Positions 26,255 through 34,726 of a DNA stretch of 57,413 nt are shown one piece after another. The first letter of the stretch is position 1. Each line of letters begins with the position of its first letter. Location: the NCBI GenBank assembly GCA_025358075.1, contig JANYKU010000056.1, forward strand, positions 1 to 57,413, given 5' to 3'. Both the position numbers and the translations under genes were made by a program. A model generated the notes under the pieces. It saw only the letters and a list, made by a program, of their open reading frames with translations. It did not search any database and was not told the DNA's origin. The DNA is from Ilumatobacteraceae bacterium. Lineage in GTDB: Bacteria; Actinomycetota; Acidimicrobiia; Acidimicrobiales; Ilumatobacteraceae.

Positions 26255-26545
26255 TCACTCACGTCCGTCGACGAGTAATGCAATCCCATTCGTCGCCTTC
26301 AGGCGCATCGTCAGTGGTGCCGCGTACTCCGGGTCGCTGTACCAGGCATGGAATGCCTCCCGACTGGGAAACTCGACGACGACGACCCGTCTGCCGAACG
26401 GCTGACCTTCGATGATTTCGGCATCGTTGGCCCCCGCCAACATCCGCGCCCCGTACTTGGCCATCGACGGCTTTGCATCGGCGCGATATCGATCGAGCAG
26501 CTCCGAGTCGACGACGTCGGCATTGATGACGAACAGCGCTTTCAT
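26255..26545 (-). CDS. DUF1330-family protein
   Basis: The 96-aa product fits the DUF1330 dimeric alpha-beta barrel pattern: MKALFVINADVVD, then GGQ-like EGQPFGRRVVVVEFPSRE, with a Y-S-D-P-E-Y segment before LKATNG. The function of the family is not settled. An ATG three codons upstream (26554) is an alternative start. It precedes the swivel gene on the same strand by 84 nt and diverges from the IMPase-like gene. Confidence 0.8.
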   Translation of the reverse strand: MKALFVINADVVDSELLDRYRADAKPSMAKYGARMLAGANDAEIIEGQPFGRRVVVVEFPSREAFHAWYSDPEYAAPLTMRLKATNGIALLVDGRE

Positions 26546-26599
26546 GCCCGGCATCTTGCCATGAGGGCGGCGCGCCACGCACCAACTAGCTTCGCTTGA

Positions 26600-27385
26600 G
26601 TGACCGAAACGAACCTTCTGGAGACCGCCATCGATGCTGCCAGAGCCGGCGGCGAGCGGCTGATGGAGGGATTGCGGCGTCCGCCGGAGATCCACCAGAA
26701 GTCGGCGCGATCGAACATCGTGACGTGGGCCGACCAAGCCGCCCACGAGACCATCGTCGAGCTGCTACTCGGTCGCCACCCCGACCATGCGATCCTCGGC
26801 GAAGAGGGCTGTGCGGGCAATCCCAACGGGCCCTACACCTGGATCGTCGACCCACTCGATGGCACGTCGAACTACGCCAGGGGCATGTCGCCCTGGGGCG
26901 TGTCGATCGCTGTGCGCGAGACCGGTGGGCCACTGTTGGCGGGCGTGATCCTCGACCCGCTTCGTGGCGAGATGTACGCCATCGAACGCGGCGGTGGCAC
27001 CACGTGCCGGCCCAGCGACACGACCGACATCGGCAAGACGCTCATCGCCACTGGTCTGCAGAATGACGATCCGGTTGCCATTCACCAGCACGCCCTGCGG
27101 ATCGAGCAGATGCACCTGCACTGCCGTGGCACGCGTGGCATCGGATGTCCGTCGTTCGCACTGGCTTACGTGGCTGCCGGCAAACTCGATGGATTCGTCG
27201 AGAAAGATGCCACATACGCATGGGACGTCGCCGCAGCCCTGTTGCTGTTGGAGGAGGCCGGGGGAGTAGCGACCGACTTCGACGGCGGGTCCGTCAATCT
27301 CGGCGTCGGCATCACCAACATCGTCGCGTCGAACAAGCAGGTTCACGCCGACCTGCTCGACGTCGTCAACTTGAGAAGGGCCTGA
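26600..27385 (+). CDS. Inositol-monophosphatase-family phosphatase
   Basis: The 261-aa enzyme has the Mg2+-dependent IMPase/FBPase motifs: Asp45 in WADQAA, GEEG (Glu68-Glu69), WIVDPLDGTSNY (Asp84, Asp87) and a late YAWDVAAALLLLEEAGG. It dephosphorylates a sugar or inositol phosphate, or a phosphorylated pathway intermediate. The GTG start lies 7 nt after a TAGCTT box, suggesting a leaderless mRNA. It opens a forward operon, with the next SDR one base after its stop. A phosphatase next to dikinase-like swivel genes is notable. Confidence 0.88.
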   Translation: MTETNLLETAIDAARAGGERLMEGLRRPPEIHQKSARSNIVTWADQAAHETIVELLLGRHPDHAILGEEGCAGNPNGPYTWIVDPLDGTSNYARGMSPWGVSIAVRETGGPLLAGVILDPLRGEMYAIERGGGTTCRPSDTTDIGKTLIATGLQNDDPVAIHQHALRIEQMHLHCRGTRGIGCPSFALAYVAAGKLDGFVEKDATYAWDVAAALLLLEEAGGVATDFDGGSVNLGVGITNIVASNKQVHADLLDVVNLRRA

Positions 27386-27386
27386 C

Positions 27387-28196
27387 GTGGCACGCTTGGA
27401 AGGCAAGCGCACGATCATCACCGGGGGAGCCAGTGGCTTGGGCGCGGCGATTGCCAGAAGGTTCGTCGAGGAGGGCGCGACGGTCGCGTTGATCGACCTT
27501 CCACAGATGTCCGAGCGCGCTGGTGTGCTGGTCGACGAGTTGAGCGCCGGCGGCGCACACGCGCACTTCATCGCCGGTGACGTGATCGATGCTGAATCGA
27601 TCCGCGCCGCAGTCGATCGGGCCGCGACGGCACTCGGTGGGGTCGACAACTGCGTTGCCTCGGCGGGTGTCGCCGCTCACCCACAGGCGGGGTTTCGTGG
27701 GCTGCTCGATCTCGAGCCGGAACACTTCGACTTCGTCCACAACGTCAACGTGCGCGGGGTCTTCCTGACTGCTCAACGAGCGGCCCAGTTGATGATCGCC
27801 GCAGGCCGCGGAGGCAGCATCGTCACCCTTGCGTCCATTGCCGCCAAGCGACCCTCTGCGGGCGTCTACAGCGTGTCCAAAGCGGCGGTGTGGATGTTGA
27901 CCCGGTCACTCGCCGGGGAGCTGGGTGCGTACGGCATCCGAGTCAACGCCATTGGTCCCGCCTACGTGACCACCGAGATGCTCGCTGGAATCGCCAAGCA
28001 GGCCGTCGGCGACGACCCGCAGGCACAGCAAGACTGGTACGACCAACGAGCTGCGCAGCTGCCACTCGGTGCCCTACCGACCCCGCTCGACATTGCCAAC
28101 GCGGCGCTCTTCCTGTGCAGCGACGAGGCGGCGTCGTTCACCGGTTCGATCTTGCACCCCGACGGTGGAATGACCTCGACCACAGGAGGCGGCTGA
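27387..28196 (+). CDS. SDR-family oxidoreductase
   Basis: The 269-aa SDR has TGGASGLG, ASAGV, the catalytic Ser in TLASIAAK and the Tyr/Lys pair in VYSVSKAAV, with a GPAYVTTEML substrate loop and the usual SDEAASFTGSILHPDGG end. It starts with GTG one base after the IMPase-like stop. It is one of five SDRs in the catabolic region. Substrate unknown. Confidence 0.9.
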   Translation: MARLEGKRTIITGGASGLGAAIARRFVEEGATVALIDLPQMSERAGVLVDELSAGGAHAHFIAGDVIDAESIRAAVDRAATALGGVDNCVASAGVAAHPQAGFRGLLDLEPEHFDFVHNVNVRGVFLTAQRAAQLMIAAGRGGSIVTLASIAAKRPSAGVYSVSKAAVWMLTRSLAGELGAYGIRVNAIGPAYVTTEMLAGIAKQAVGDDPQAQQDWYDQRAAQLPLGALPTPLDIANAALFLCSDEAASFTGSILHPDGGMTSTTGGG

Positions 28197-28197
28197 C

Positions 28198-29124
28198 ATG
28201 TCCGCCATCGACTTCGGCGTGCCGGTTTCCACGCTGCCTTCTGGTGTCATCGCTCACCACGGCGTCGAGTTCGCTTCCATCGAGGGCTTCCGGCCGCTGC
28301 TGCTCGACCTGTACGTGCCTGCCTCCGATACAGGTACTGGCGCGGCAATCGTCTACCTGCACGGAGGCGGCTGGGCGGTGGGCACCCGACGACGGTTCGG
28401 TCGGGCCTTCCTGTCATGGTCGCCGACCCCGCTCGATCGGCTCGCTCAGGCCGGCTTCGTCGTCGCCACCGTCGACTATCGGCTCAGCGGCGAAGCACGC
28501 TTCCCCGCTCAACTCCACGATGTCAAAGCGGCGATCAGATGGCTGCGCGCCAACGCCGGTTGTCTCGGCGTCGATCCGGCCAACGTCGTCGCCTGGGGAG
28601 AGTCGGCCGGTGGGCATCTCGCCGTGCTGGCCGGGCTCACCGCCGACCGGGCGGAACTCGAGGGCACCGTCGGCGAACACGTCGGCGAGTCGAGCGCCGT
28701 GTGCGGGATCATCGACTGGTACGGGCCGATGAACCTGCTGACGCTGAGCTCGCAGCATCTGCCGACCAGTGACAAGCGACCCGACGACGCCGAATCGTGG
28801 GAGTCGTCGATGGTCGGCGCTCCTCTGCAATCCGATCCGGCACGCTCTCGCGCGGCCAGCCCGATCTCCTACGTGCACGCTGGCGCTCCGCCGATTCAGA
28901 TCCATCACGGCACCAATGACGGGCAAGTTCCGTTCGCCCAGAGCGTCGAGTTCGCCGATGCCCATCGTGAAGCTGGAGGCGATGTCGAACTGATCGTCGT
29001 CAACGGCAGCGATCACTTCTGGACCGGTGCGCCAGACCTGGCGGCGATCTTCGATGCGTCGCTCGACTTTGCCCGCCGTGTCACGACCGCGAGCGATGTG
29101 AGCGAGAACAGGAGCACTCGATGA
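28198..29124 (+). CDS. Alpha/beta hydrolase of the HSL/BD-FAE esterase group
   Basis: The 308-aa esterase has the HSL-type oxyanion motif YLHGGGW (residues 54-59), VDYRLSGEARFPAQ, the nucleophile WGESAGG (Ser136), an acid in HGTNDGQVP and the late His in GSDHFW. Such enzymes hydrolyse short-chain or aryl esters and N-formyl-type substrates. It follows the SDR stop by one base and overlaps the Ddn-like start. No signal peptide is seen, so it acts in the cytoplasm. Confidence 0.88.
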   Translation: MSAIDFGVPVSTLPSGVIAHHGVEFASIEGFRPLLLDLYVPASDTGTGAAIVYLHGGGWAVGTRRRFGRAFLSWSPTPLDRLAQAGFVVATVDYRLSGEARFPAQLHDVKAAIRWLRANAGCLGVDPANVVAWGESAGGHLAVLAGLTADRAELEGTVGEHVGESSAVCGIIDWYGPMNLLTLSSQHLPTSDKRPDDAESWESSMVGAPLQSDPARSRAASPISYVHAGAPPIQIHHGTNDGQVPFAQSVEFADAHREAGGDVELIVVNGSDHFWTGAPDLAAIFDASLDFARRVTTASDVSENRSTR

Positions 29125-29552
29125 GCACCGAACCGTTGGACAGCGCGACCGAATGGGTTGCCGACCACACCCGCAAGTACGTCGAGACCGGTGGTGAAGA
29201 GGGCTACATGTGGCGCGGCTACCCGACGCTGGGGCTGACCACGACGGGCCGCAAATCGGGTGCGCTTCGGCGCAACGCGTTGATCTTCGGCCGTGACGGA
29301 GACGACTACATCCTGGTCGCTTCATACGGGGGTCGCCCCCAGCATCCGTTGTGGTATCTCAACCTCGTAGCCGACCCGTCGGTGACGATTCAGGACCGTT
29401 CCGACGTGCATCGATGCGTGGCCGAAACCGTCGCCGAGGGCGAGGGGCGGGATCGGTTGTGGTCACAGATGGTGGAGATCCATCCGCCATATGCGGAGTA
29501 TCAGGACAAGACCGAACGACGGATCCAGATCGTGCGTGCCCGCCCGGCCTGA
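29121..29552 (+). CDS. Ddn-like deazaflavin (F420)-dependent nitroreductase/quinone-reductase family protein
   Basis: The 143-aa protein fits the F420H2-dependent quinone reductase (Ddn) family: LGLTTTGRKSGALRRNALIF, ILVASYGGRPQHPLWYLNL and DPSVTIQDR are typical, with the basic GRKSG loop near the F420 phosphate. Members reduce quinones, nitro-aromatics or enones. Here it could recycle quinones formed from catechol intermediates or feed F420 chemistry. It overlaps the esterase stop (ATGA) and is last in the operon. Confidence 0.87.
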   Translation: MSTEPLDSATEWVADHTRKYVETGGEEGYMWRGYPTLGLTTTGRKSGALRRNALIFGRDGDDYILVASYGGRPQHPLWYLNLVADPSVTIQDRSDVHRCVAETVAEGEGRDRLWSQMVEIHPPYAEYQDKTERRIQIVRARPA

Positions 29553-29561
29553 GCTCGGCGA

Positions 29562-30566
29562 CTACGACAACGCAGGGATGACGTCGCTGGCGAACATGCG
29601 CATCGAACGATGGGTGTCGTCGTTGCGCATGCCCGGATGCCGCATCTGCAAGGCGAACTGAGTGATCCGGCCGGCATGGCCGTCGACGAACGGGCGAAGC
29701 TTGGCGATCACGTCGTCGGGTGTGCCGACTGCGGCGAACCAGAACCCGGCGTTACCGGTGCGCAGCATCTCCTGAGTGACACGACCCTCGGCCGGCGCCG
29801 GCTCGCCGAGCAGGTTCTTGCGCATCTGGTAGAAGTTGACGAAGTACTCGATGCCTGCCCCGGCGATCTCCCACGCCTTGTCGGTGGTGTCGGCGACGCA
29901 GACAGGCAGCATCACCGAGACCTGGTAGTCGGAGGGGTTTCGCCCACAAGCCTGCAAGGCAGCGTCGTAGCCGGCGTTGAACGGAGCGATCAGGTTCATG
30001 CCGCGCACCGCGGCCCGGGCGAGGTTCTTCGGACCCATTCCGCCCCACCACATCGGTAGCGGTTGTTGCACGGGCTTGGTCGTGAAGGTCATGTCGGGGA
30101 TGTCGTAGAAGCGGCCCTTGTGGCTGAACCGTTGCGTCTCGGTGAAGGCTCGCTGTATCCAATCGACCGCCTCCCATGCCCGTTGGTTCATCTCTGCTGG
30201 ATCCTTGCCGAAGCTCACGAACTCTTCGTACTGCGAGCCGGGCCCGACACCGAGATCGAACCGCCCGTTGGACAAGATGTCGGCGATCGCTGCGTCTTCG
30301 GCGACGCGGATCGGGTCGTGGAAGGGAAGGAGCACGACGGCGGTTCCCACGCGGATGCGCTCGGTACGCGCCGCAACGGCGGTGGCCACCAGCATCGGCG
30401 AACCGGTCCACTGGCACTCGCGGAAGTGGTGCTCGCCGTACCACGTGCTGGTGAAACCGAGCTCCTCGGCGAGGACTGCATCGCTGATGTAGTCGGCGTA
30501 CACATCCTGCAGGTCGTACGCCGAGTCGGGGTGGTTGCGTACACCATTGATCAATGCGTATTGCAC
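29562..30566 (-). CDS. LLM-class flavin-dependent oxidoreductase (third copy)
   Basis: The 334-aa protein is a shorter luciferase-family enzyme: STWYGEHHFRECQWTGSP, RIRVGTAVVLLPFHDPIRVAEDAA, FDLGVGPGSQ and a C-terminal GTPDDVIAKLRPF. It differs from the copies at 4240 and 16236 and is closer to F420/FMN alkanal-monooxygenase-like members. The start is GTG with GAAGGA about 8 nt upstream. It follows the DUF2071 gene on the same strand by about 38 nt and probably belongs to the hpaD operon. Confidence 0.88.
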   Translation of the reverse strand: MQYALINGVRNHPDSAYDLQDVYADYISDAVLAEELGFTSTWYGEHHFRECQWTGSPMLVATAVAARTERIRVGTAVVLLPFHDPIRVAEDAAIADILSNGRFDLGVGPGSQYEEFVSFGKDPAEMNQRAWEAVDWIQRAFTETQRFSHKGRFYDIPDMTFTTKPVQQPLPMWWGGMGPKNLARAAVRGMNLIAPFNAGYDAALQACGRNPSDYQVSVMLPVCVADTTDKAWEIAGAGIEYFVNFYQMRKNLLGEPAPAEGRVTQEMLRTGNAGFWFAAVGTPDDVIAKLRPFVDGHAGRITQFALQMRHPGMRNDDTHRSMRMFASDVIPALS

Positions 30567-30604
30567 AATTCCATCCTTCCGTCAGTGATTCTGCAGACTT
30601 TCTA

Positions 30605-31321
30605 TCACCTCGACGATGCGCCGACGAGCCTCGTGGGCGGAGTATGTATATCGAATTCGATGCTTCGCTGCAGGCCTGCGCCACTCGGTGTCTGTCCCTT
30701 GTCGATCAGCGCAAGGCGTTCGAAGACGTCGCATCGGCGCACCTCGGCGTCGGCCTCGAGCAACTGCAAGGGCCGATGCCACACCGAGTACCGCCCGATG
30801 CCGCCGTCGCGCCGCGGATACCAACCGACCAGTGGGTCGGTGATCGGGGCGGACGCAGCTGGAAATGCACGTCCGGTGGTGGTCAGAGCAACGGCCGCGG
30901 CGCCCCAACTTCCGGCGGCTTCGAGACTCCACCGACCACCCGAATCGTCGTTCGACGAAGCGGCGATGTCGATCGAGTCGTAGTGCCAGGGCATCTTCCA
31001 CAACCCAGTTGCCACGCTGACGAGCCTGCTGGAGAGTGATCCACCGAAGAACCACACTCCGCGCTCGTCACCGTGGCGCACGAAGGTGCGATAGTCGGCC
31101 TGGCCGCACGACAACCTCGCAAAGGGCGCCCCGCGAAAATGAAAGCCGTGGTTCTTGAACGCGACCATCGCGATGTTGGCGATGCCCCGCTGTTCGTCGG
31201 CTTCGAAGCCTGCCGGCAGGCAACGCTGCAGCCGGTCGGGGTCGACCGACCAGTTGATGATCGCGAAGTCTTCGAGCAGCACTCGCGCATGGCACCAGCG
31301 CGGCGTCGGCCGGTCAGACAA
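30605..31321 (-). CDS. DUF2071/YqjF-like (acetoacetate-decarboxylase-like fold) protein
   Basis: The 238-aa protein has the DUF2071 pattern: an early INWSVDPDRLQRCLPAGFEAD, then FKNHGFHFRGAPF, DYRTFVRHGDERGVWFF and a C-terminal RSIEFDIHTPPTR (given here in pieces). The family is structurally related to acetoacetate decarboxylase but its reaction is unknown. No ATG or GTG fits well at the front; a TTG at 31321, overlapping the hydratase stop, gives a normal N-terminus. It lies in the ring-cleavage operon, where a decarboxylase or tautomerase role is possible. Confidence 0.72.
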   Translation of the reverse strand: MSDRPTPRWCHARVLLEDFAIINWSVDPDRLQRCLPAGFEADEQRGIANIAMVAFKNHGFHFRGAPFARLSCGQADYRTFVRHGDERGVWFFGGSLSSRLVSVATGLWKMPWHYDSIDIAASSNDDSGGRWSLEAAGSWGAAAVALTTTGRAFPAASAPITDPLVGWYPRRDGGIGRYSVWHRPLQLLEADAEVRRCDVFERLALIDKGQTPSGAGLQRSIEFDIHTPPTRLVGASSR

Positions 31322-32117
31322 AGCTGCAGGTGACGGTGCCGAGCGGGCCGTAGTCGGCCTCGAACTCGTCGCCCGGCCGTGTTGGCGATGCGCGGGTGAA
31401 CGAGCCGGCGAGGATGATCTGCCCGGGCTCGATCGCCATGCCATGTGGGGCGAGGCGCCGAGCGACCCATGCAATGCCGCGTGCCGGATGCCCGAGCACG
31501 CCGGCGGCGAGGCCGGTCTCCTCGACGACACCGTTGCAGGAGAAGATCGCACCGATCCAGCGCATGTCGACATCGTTCGGCGCCACCTTCCGGCCGCCGA
31601 GGATCACCCCGGCGTCGGCGGCGTTGTCGGCGATCGTGTCGATGATCGTGCGAGCTCTGCCGGTGACGGGATGGATTCGGTAGCTGCGTGCGTCGATCAA
31701 CTCGAGCGCCGGCTGGATGTACTCGGTTGCCGCCAGCACTTCCTCGACAGTGACCGACTCGCCGCTGAGACGGCGGCCGATCAGGAAGGCAACCTCGACC
31801 TCGAGCTTTGGATCGACGAAATCGGCATGACGCAGTTCGATGCCGGTTTGCATGACCATGTAGTCGAGCAGCGCGCCGAAGTCGGGTTCGTCGATCTTCA
31901 TCTGCTGCTGCATCGCCCGCGACGTGAGCCCGATCTTGCGACCCACCAGCTTGGCGCCGTCGGCGATCTGCAAGTCGACCCACGCCTGCTGCACGGCGTA
32001 GGCGTCGGCGAGATCGAGATCGGGGTGTTCGATGCTGATGGGGTCGATCGCCTTCAACTCGCGACGCGCCGACTCGTGCCGCTTGGCCAAGTCGAGCGCC
32101 AGATCGGCAGAGATCAT
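31314..32117 (-). CDS. 2-oxopent-4-enoate / 2-oxo-hept-4-ene-dioate hydratase family protein
   Basis: The 267-aa product matches the MhpD/HpaH hydratase family: YAVQQAWVDLQIADGAKLVGRKIGLTS, then PKLEVEVAFLIGRRLSG with the metal-binding Glu pair (E-V-E), PALELIDARS and the end PGDEFEADYGPLGTV (in pieces). It adds water to the dienol formed after meta ring cleavage, giving the aldolase substrate. The ATG overlaps the dioxygenase stop by ATGA. The matching HpaI-type aldolase lies at 36320-37075. Confidence 0.9.
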   Translation of the reverse strand: MISADLALDLAKRHESARRELKAIDPISIEHPDLDLADAYAVQQAWVDLQIADGAKLVGRKIGLTSRAMQQQMKIDEPDFGALLDYMVMQTGIELRHADFVDPKLEVEVAFLIGRRLSGESVTVEEVLAATEYIQPALELIDARSYRIHPVTGRARTIIDTIADNAADAGVILGGRKVAPNDVDMRWIGAIFSCNGVVEETGLAAGVLGHPARGIAWVARRLAPHGMAIEPGQIILAGSFTRASPTRPGDEFEADYGPLGTVTCSFV

Positions 32118-33124
32118 CGGGTGACGCCGTGCCCGTCTGCACCGACGGTGATGCGCTGTTCGTCGCTCTTGCGCTGGCGCAGCGGCTGGACGTTGCCATC
32201 GAGGTCGAGCACGCGGCTGGCCTCTTCGTACCACCTCGGCACGACCGGGTTGGCCCAGAAGTCTCGGCGTCGCTGGTCGTTGACGCTCCACCGCAGCGTC
32301 TGGTGGCCGGGATCGCCAGTGAAGTAATCGGTCGTGTAGATCTCGACTCGATGGCCGTCGGGATCGCGGAGGTACAGATAGAAGGCGTTCGAGACACCGT
32401 GACGGCCCGGCCCGCGCTCGATGTGGTGGTACTCGTTGGCGGCACCGAGGGTGTCGGCAACGTTGAGGATGTGGTGCGATTCCGGGCAGGAAAAAGCGAG
32501 GTGATGCAACTGCGGCGACGAGCCTTGCGTCGAGGCGATGTCGTGCACGGTCTGCTTGCGGAACATCCACGTCGCGTACAACGTGCCGTCGTCATCTTCG
32601 ATCGTCTCCGATAGCCCGAAGCCCAGCGCGGTGTACCACTCGTACAGCGCCCGAACATCGTCGGTGACCAAGTTGATGTGATCGAGGCGGTTGATGCTGG
32701 CGCCGTGACGCAGGTCGTAACGCTGGTGGTGGTGCCCGATCCACTCGATGTCGTGGAAGTACTCGACGACAAATCCGAACGGGTCTTGCACTCGAACGGT
32801 CGGGCCGACGGATCGAGTCTCGCCCGCCGGGTAACGGCGCACCTCGCAACCTCGGTCGGTGTGATAGAGCGCGGCAGCGTCGAGATCTTCTGGCGTTCGC
32901 ACCCGGAACGCGAACCGTGAGCACGCCGGTATGGCGCCCTTGCGAAGGATCAGGCTGTGATGGACGAACTCTTCGTGGCCGCGCAGGTACACCGCGTCGG
33001 CGTCTTCGGAGCTGATCACGAAACCGAGCCGATCGACCCAGAAGTGCTTGCTGGCACCGAGATCGGTCACGATCAACTCGGCGTAGGCCGAGCGGACGAT
33101 GTCGGGTGGAGGAGAAGTGGCCAT
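32114..33124 (-). CDS. hpaD: Extradiol dioxygenase, homoprotocatechuate 2,3-dioxygenase type
   Basis: The 336-aa type I extradiol dioxygenase keeps every active-site residue I can place from the Brevibacterium enzyme (HPCD), all with a constant offset of six. Fe(II) ligands are His149, His208 and Glu261, equivalent to His155, His214 and Glu267. Second-sphere residues are Asn151, Trp186, His194, His242 and Tyr251. It should therefore open a catechol ring carrying an acidic side chain at the meta position. A TACGAT box lies 7 nt before the ATG, suggesting a leaderless mRNA; a GTG two codons upstream is the alternative. It diverges from the second HpaB gene and leads the operon with hydratase, DUF2071 and LLM genes. 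Confidence 0.92.
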   Translation of the reverse strand: MATSPPPDIVRSAYAELIVTDLGASKHFWVDRLGFVISSEDADAVYLRGHEEFVHHSLILRKGAIPACSRFAFRVRTPEDLDAAALYHTDRGCEVRRYPAGETRSVGPTVRVQDPFGFVVEYFHDIEWIGHHHQRYDLRHGASINRLDHINLVTDDVRALYEWYTALGFGLSETIEDDDGTLYATWMFRKQTVHDIASTQGSSPQLHHLAFSCPESHHILNVADTLGAANEYHHIERGPGRHGVSNAFYLYLRDPDGHRVEIYTTDYFTGDPGHQTLRWSVNDQRRRDFWANPVVPRWYEEASRVLDLDGNVQPLRQRKSDEQRITVGADGHGVTR

Positions 33125-33189
33125 CGACACGATCGTAGGCCCGAGTGCCGTCTAACGTGCCATGCGACGACCGATCACGGAGGGGTGTG

Positions 33190-34638
33190 ATGGCTGCACG
33201 TACAGGCGCAGAGTTCTTGGAAGGTCTTCGAAACCGCAAGCGTGAGGTGTGGTTGGGTGACGAGCCGGTCGACGACGTTACGGCCCACCCGCAACTCGCC
33301 GGCGCGGCTCACGGCTTGGCGGCAGTGTTCGACCTGCAACACGAGTACGCCGACGAATGCCTCATGCCGGATCCCGAGACCGGTGAGTCGATCAACATCA
33401 GCCACATGATCCCGAGATCGGTCGCCGACCTCAAGCGTCGCCATCGCGGTCTGCGGCGGGTTGCCGAGAGCTCGGTCGGCATCATGGGCCGCACGCCCGA
33501 CTACATGAACGTCACGTTTGCGGGCTTTGCGGGCGAGCGCACGCCGTGGCTCGGACCCGATGGCAAGAACGAGCGCGGGCATGACAACCTTCGCAACTAC
33601 CAGCGGATGATCGCTCGCGACGACCTGTCGCTGACGCACACGATCGTTCATCCCACGATCGACCGCGTCAAAGACACTTCGTTCGCCGGCAACCCTGTGC
33701 CGTTGCACAAGATCGGCGAGACGGCTAGTGGCATCGTCGTTCGCGGTGCCCGCATCCTCGCCACGCTTGCGCCATTCGCCGATGAGATGACCGTCTATCC
33801 GGGCCATCCGCTTCCGGCCGACGCCACCGACGACTACGCGCTGAGCTTCGCCATCCCGATGGACACCCCTGGCCTGATCTTCCTCTGCCGCGACAGCGCT
33901 GCAGCCGTCGACTCCAACTCGTTCGACCATCCGTTGTCGACGCGCTTCGACGAGCAGGATGCGTTCGTCATCTTCGACGACGTCGAAGTGCCGCGCGATC
34001 GAGTCTTCATCGACGGCGACATCGAGGTCTACAACTCCGTGATGGGGCCAACGGCGTGGTGGCCCAACATCATGCAGCAGACCACGATCCGGGCACTCAC
34101 CAAGCTCGAGTTCGCCTACGGATTGGCATGCCGCATGGCCGAGGCGGTCAACGACAACTCGGCTCCGACGTTGGAGATGCTCGGCGAGCTCTCCAGCTAC
34201 GTGGAGGTCACGCGCAACGCGATCCTGCTGTCGGAGGAGCATGCCTACGATCGCGGCGACGGCGCCGTCTTCCCCGACGCGCGTGCGATGCACCCGATGC
34301 GCTCGATGCTCGCCGCCTGGTATCCGCGGGTCCGCGAGATCCTGATGATGATCGGCAGTCACAACCTGTTGGCGACTCCGAGCCGGGGAATGCTCGCCGA
34401 CGCCAGGCTGCGCCCGCTGATCGACGAGTTCCTGCACGGTGCCAACGACGTCGACGCCCAGCGCCGCGCCGCGATCTATCGGCTGGCGTGGGATTTCATC
34501 GGCTCCGGGCTCGGTTCACGCAACGAGCTGTACGAGCGCAACTACCTCGGCTCGGCCAGAACCAGCCGCACGATCCATCACATGGCTTACGCCGACCGCA
34601 CGGCTCCGTACGCGCTCGTCGACGCGATGCTGAGCTAA
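33190..34638 (+). CDS. HpaB-type FADH2-dependent aromatic monooxygenase (second copy)
   Basis: The 482-aa protein is a paralogue of the product at 138-1601: MGRTPDYMNV, ILATLAPFADEM, PLSTRFDEQDA, FDDVEVPRDRV and YRLAWDFIGSGLGSRNELYERNY align in order. It should hydroxylate a phenol to a catechol with FADH2 from an unlinked reductase. GGAGGGG six bases before the ATG is a strong ribosome site. It diverges from the hpaD-type gene with only 65 nt between, so the two would make and then cleave the same catechol. The 3' end is followed by a long inverted repeat. Confidence 0.9.
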   Translation: MAARTGAEFLEGLRNRKREVWLGDEPVDDVTAHPQLAGAAHGLAAVFDLQHEYADECLMPDPETGESINISHMIPRSVADLKRRHRGLRRVAESSVGIMGRTPDYMNVTFAGFAGERTPWLGPDGKNERGHDNLRNYQRMIARDDLSLTHTIVHPTIDRVKDTSFAGNPVPLHKIGETASGIVVRGARILATLAPFADEMTVYPGHPLPADATDDYALSFAIPMDTPGLIFLCRDSAAAVDSNSFDHPLSTRFDEQDAFVIFDDVEVPRDRVFIDGDIEVYNSVMGPTAWWPNIMQQTTIRALTKLEFAYGLACRMAEAVNDNSAPTLEMLGELSSYVEVTRNAILLSEEHAYDRGDGAVFPDARAMHPMRSMLAAWYPRVREILMMIGSHNLLATPSRGMLADARLRPLIDEFLHGANDVDAQRRAAIYRLAWDFIGSGLGSRNELYERNYLGSARTSRTIHHMAYADRTAPYALVDAMLS

Positions 34639-34701
34639 CGATCTGGGTGCCACGCTCCCAATTGCGCCCGCTGGTCATCGAAATCTCTGGCGCCCAGATC
34701 G
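34639..34701. terminator. Long inverted repeat between convergent genes
   Basis: CGATCTGGGTGCC (34639-34651) and GGCGCCCAGATCG (34689-34701) pair over 13 bases with one G-U, around a 37-nt loop. It begins one base after the HpaB stop and lies before the end of the convergent VOC gene. A role as a two-way transcription stop is likely, though there is no T tract. Confidence 0.5.
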
Positions 34702-34726
34702 TCTGCCGGGCACGGCAGGAAGTCGG

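Noticed and set aside
30883..32772. A 629-codon reverse frame across the DUF2071, hydratase and dioxygenase genes
   Set aside because: It is a different frame from three well-supported genes on the same strand and has shadow composition.
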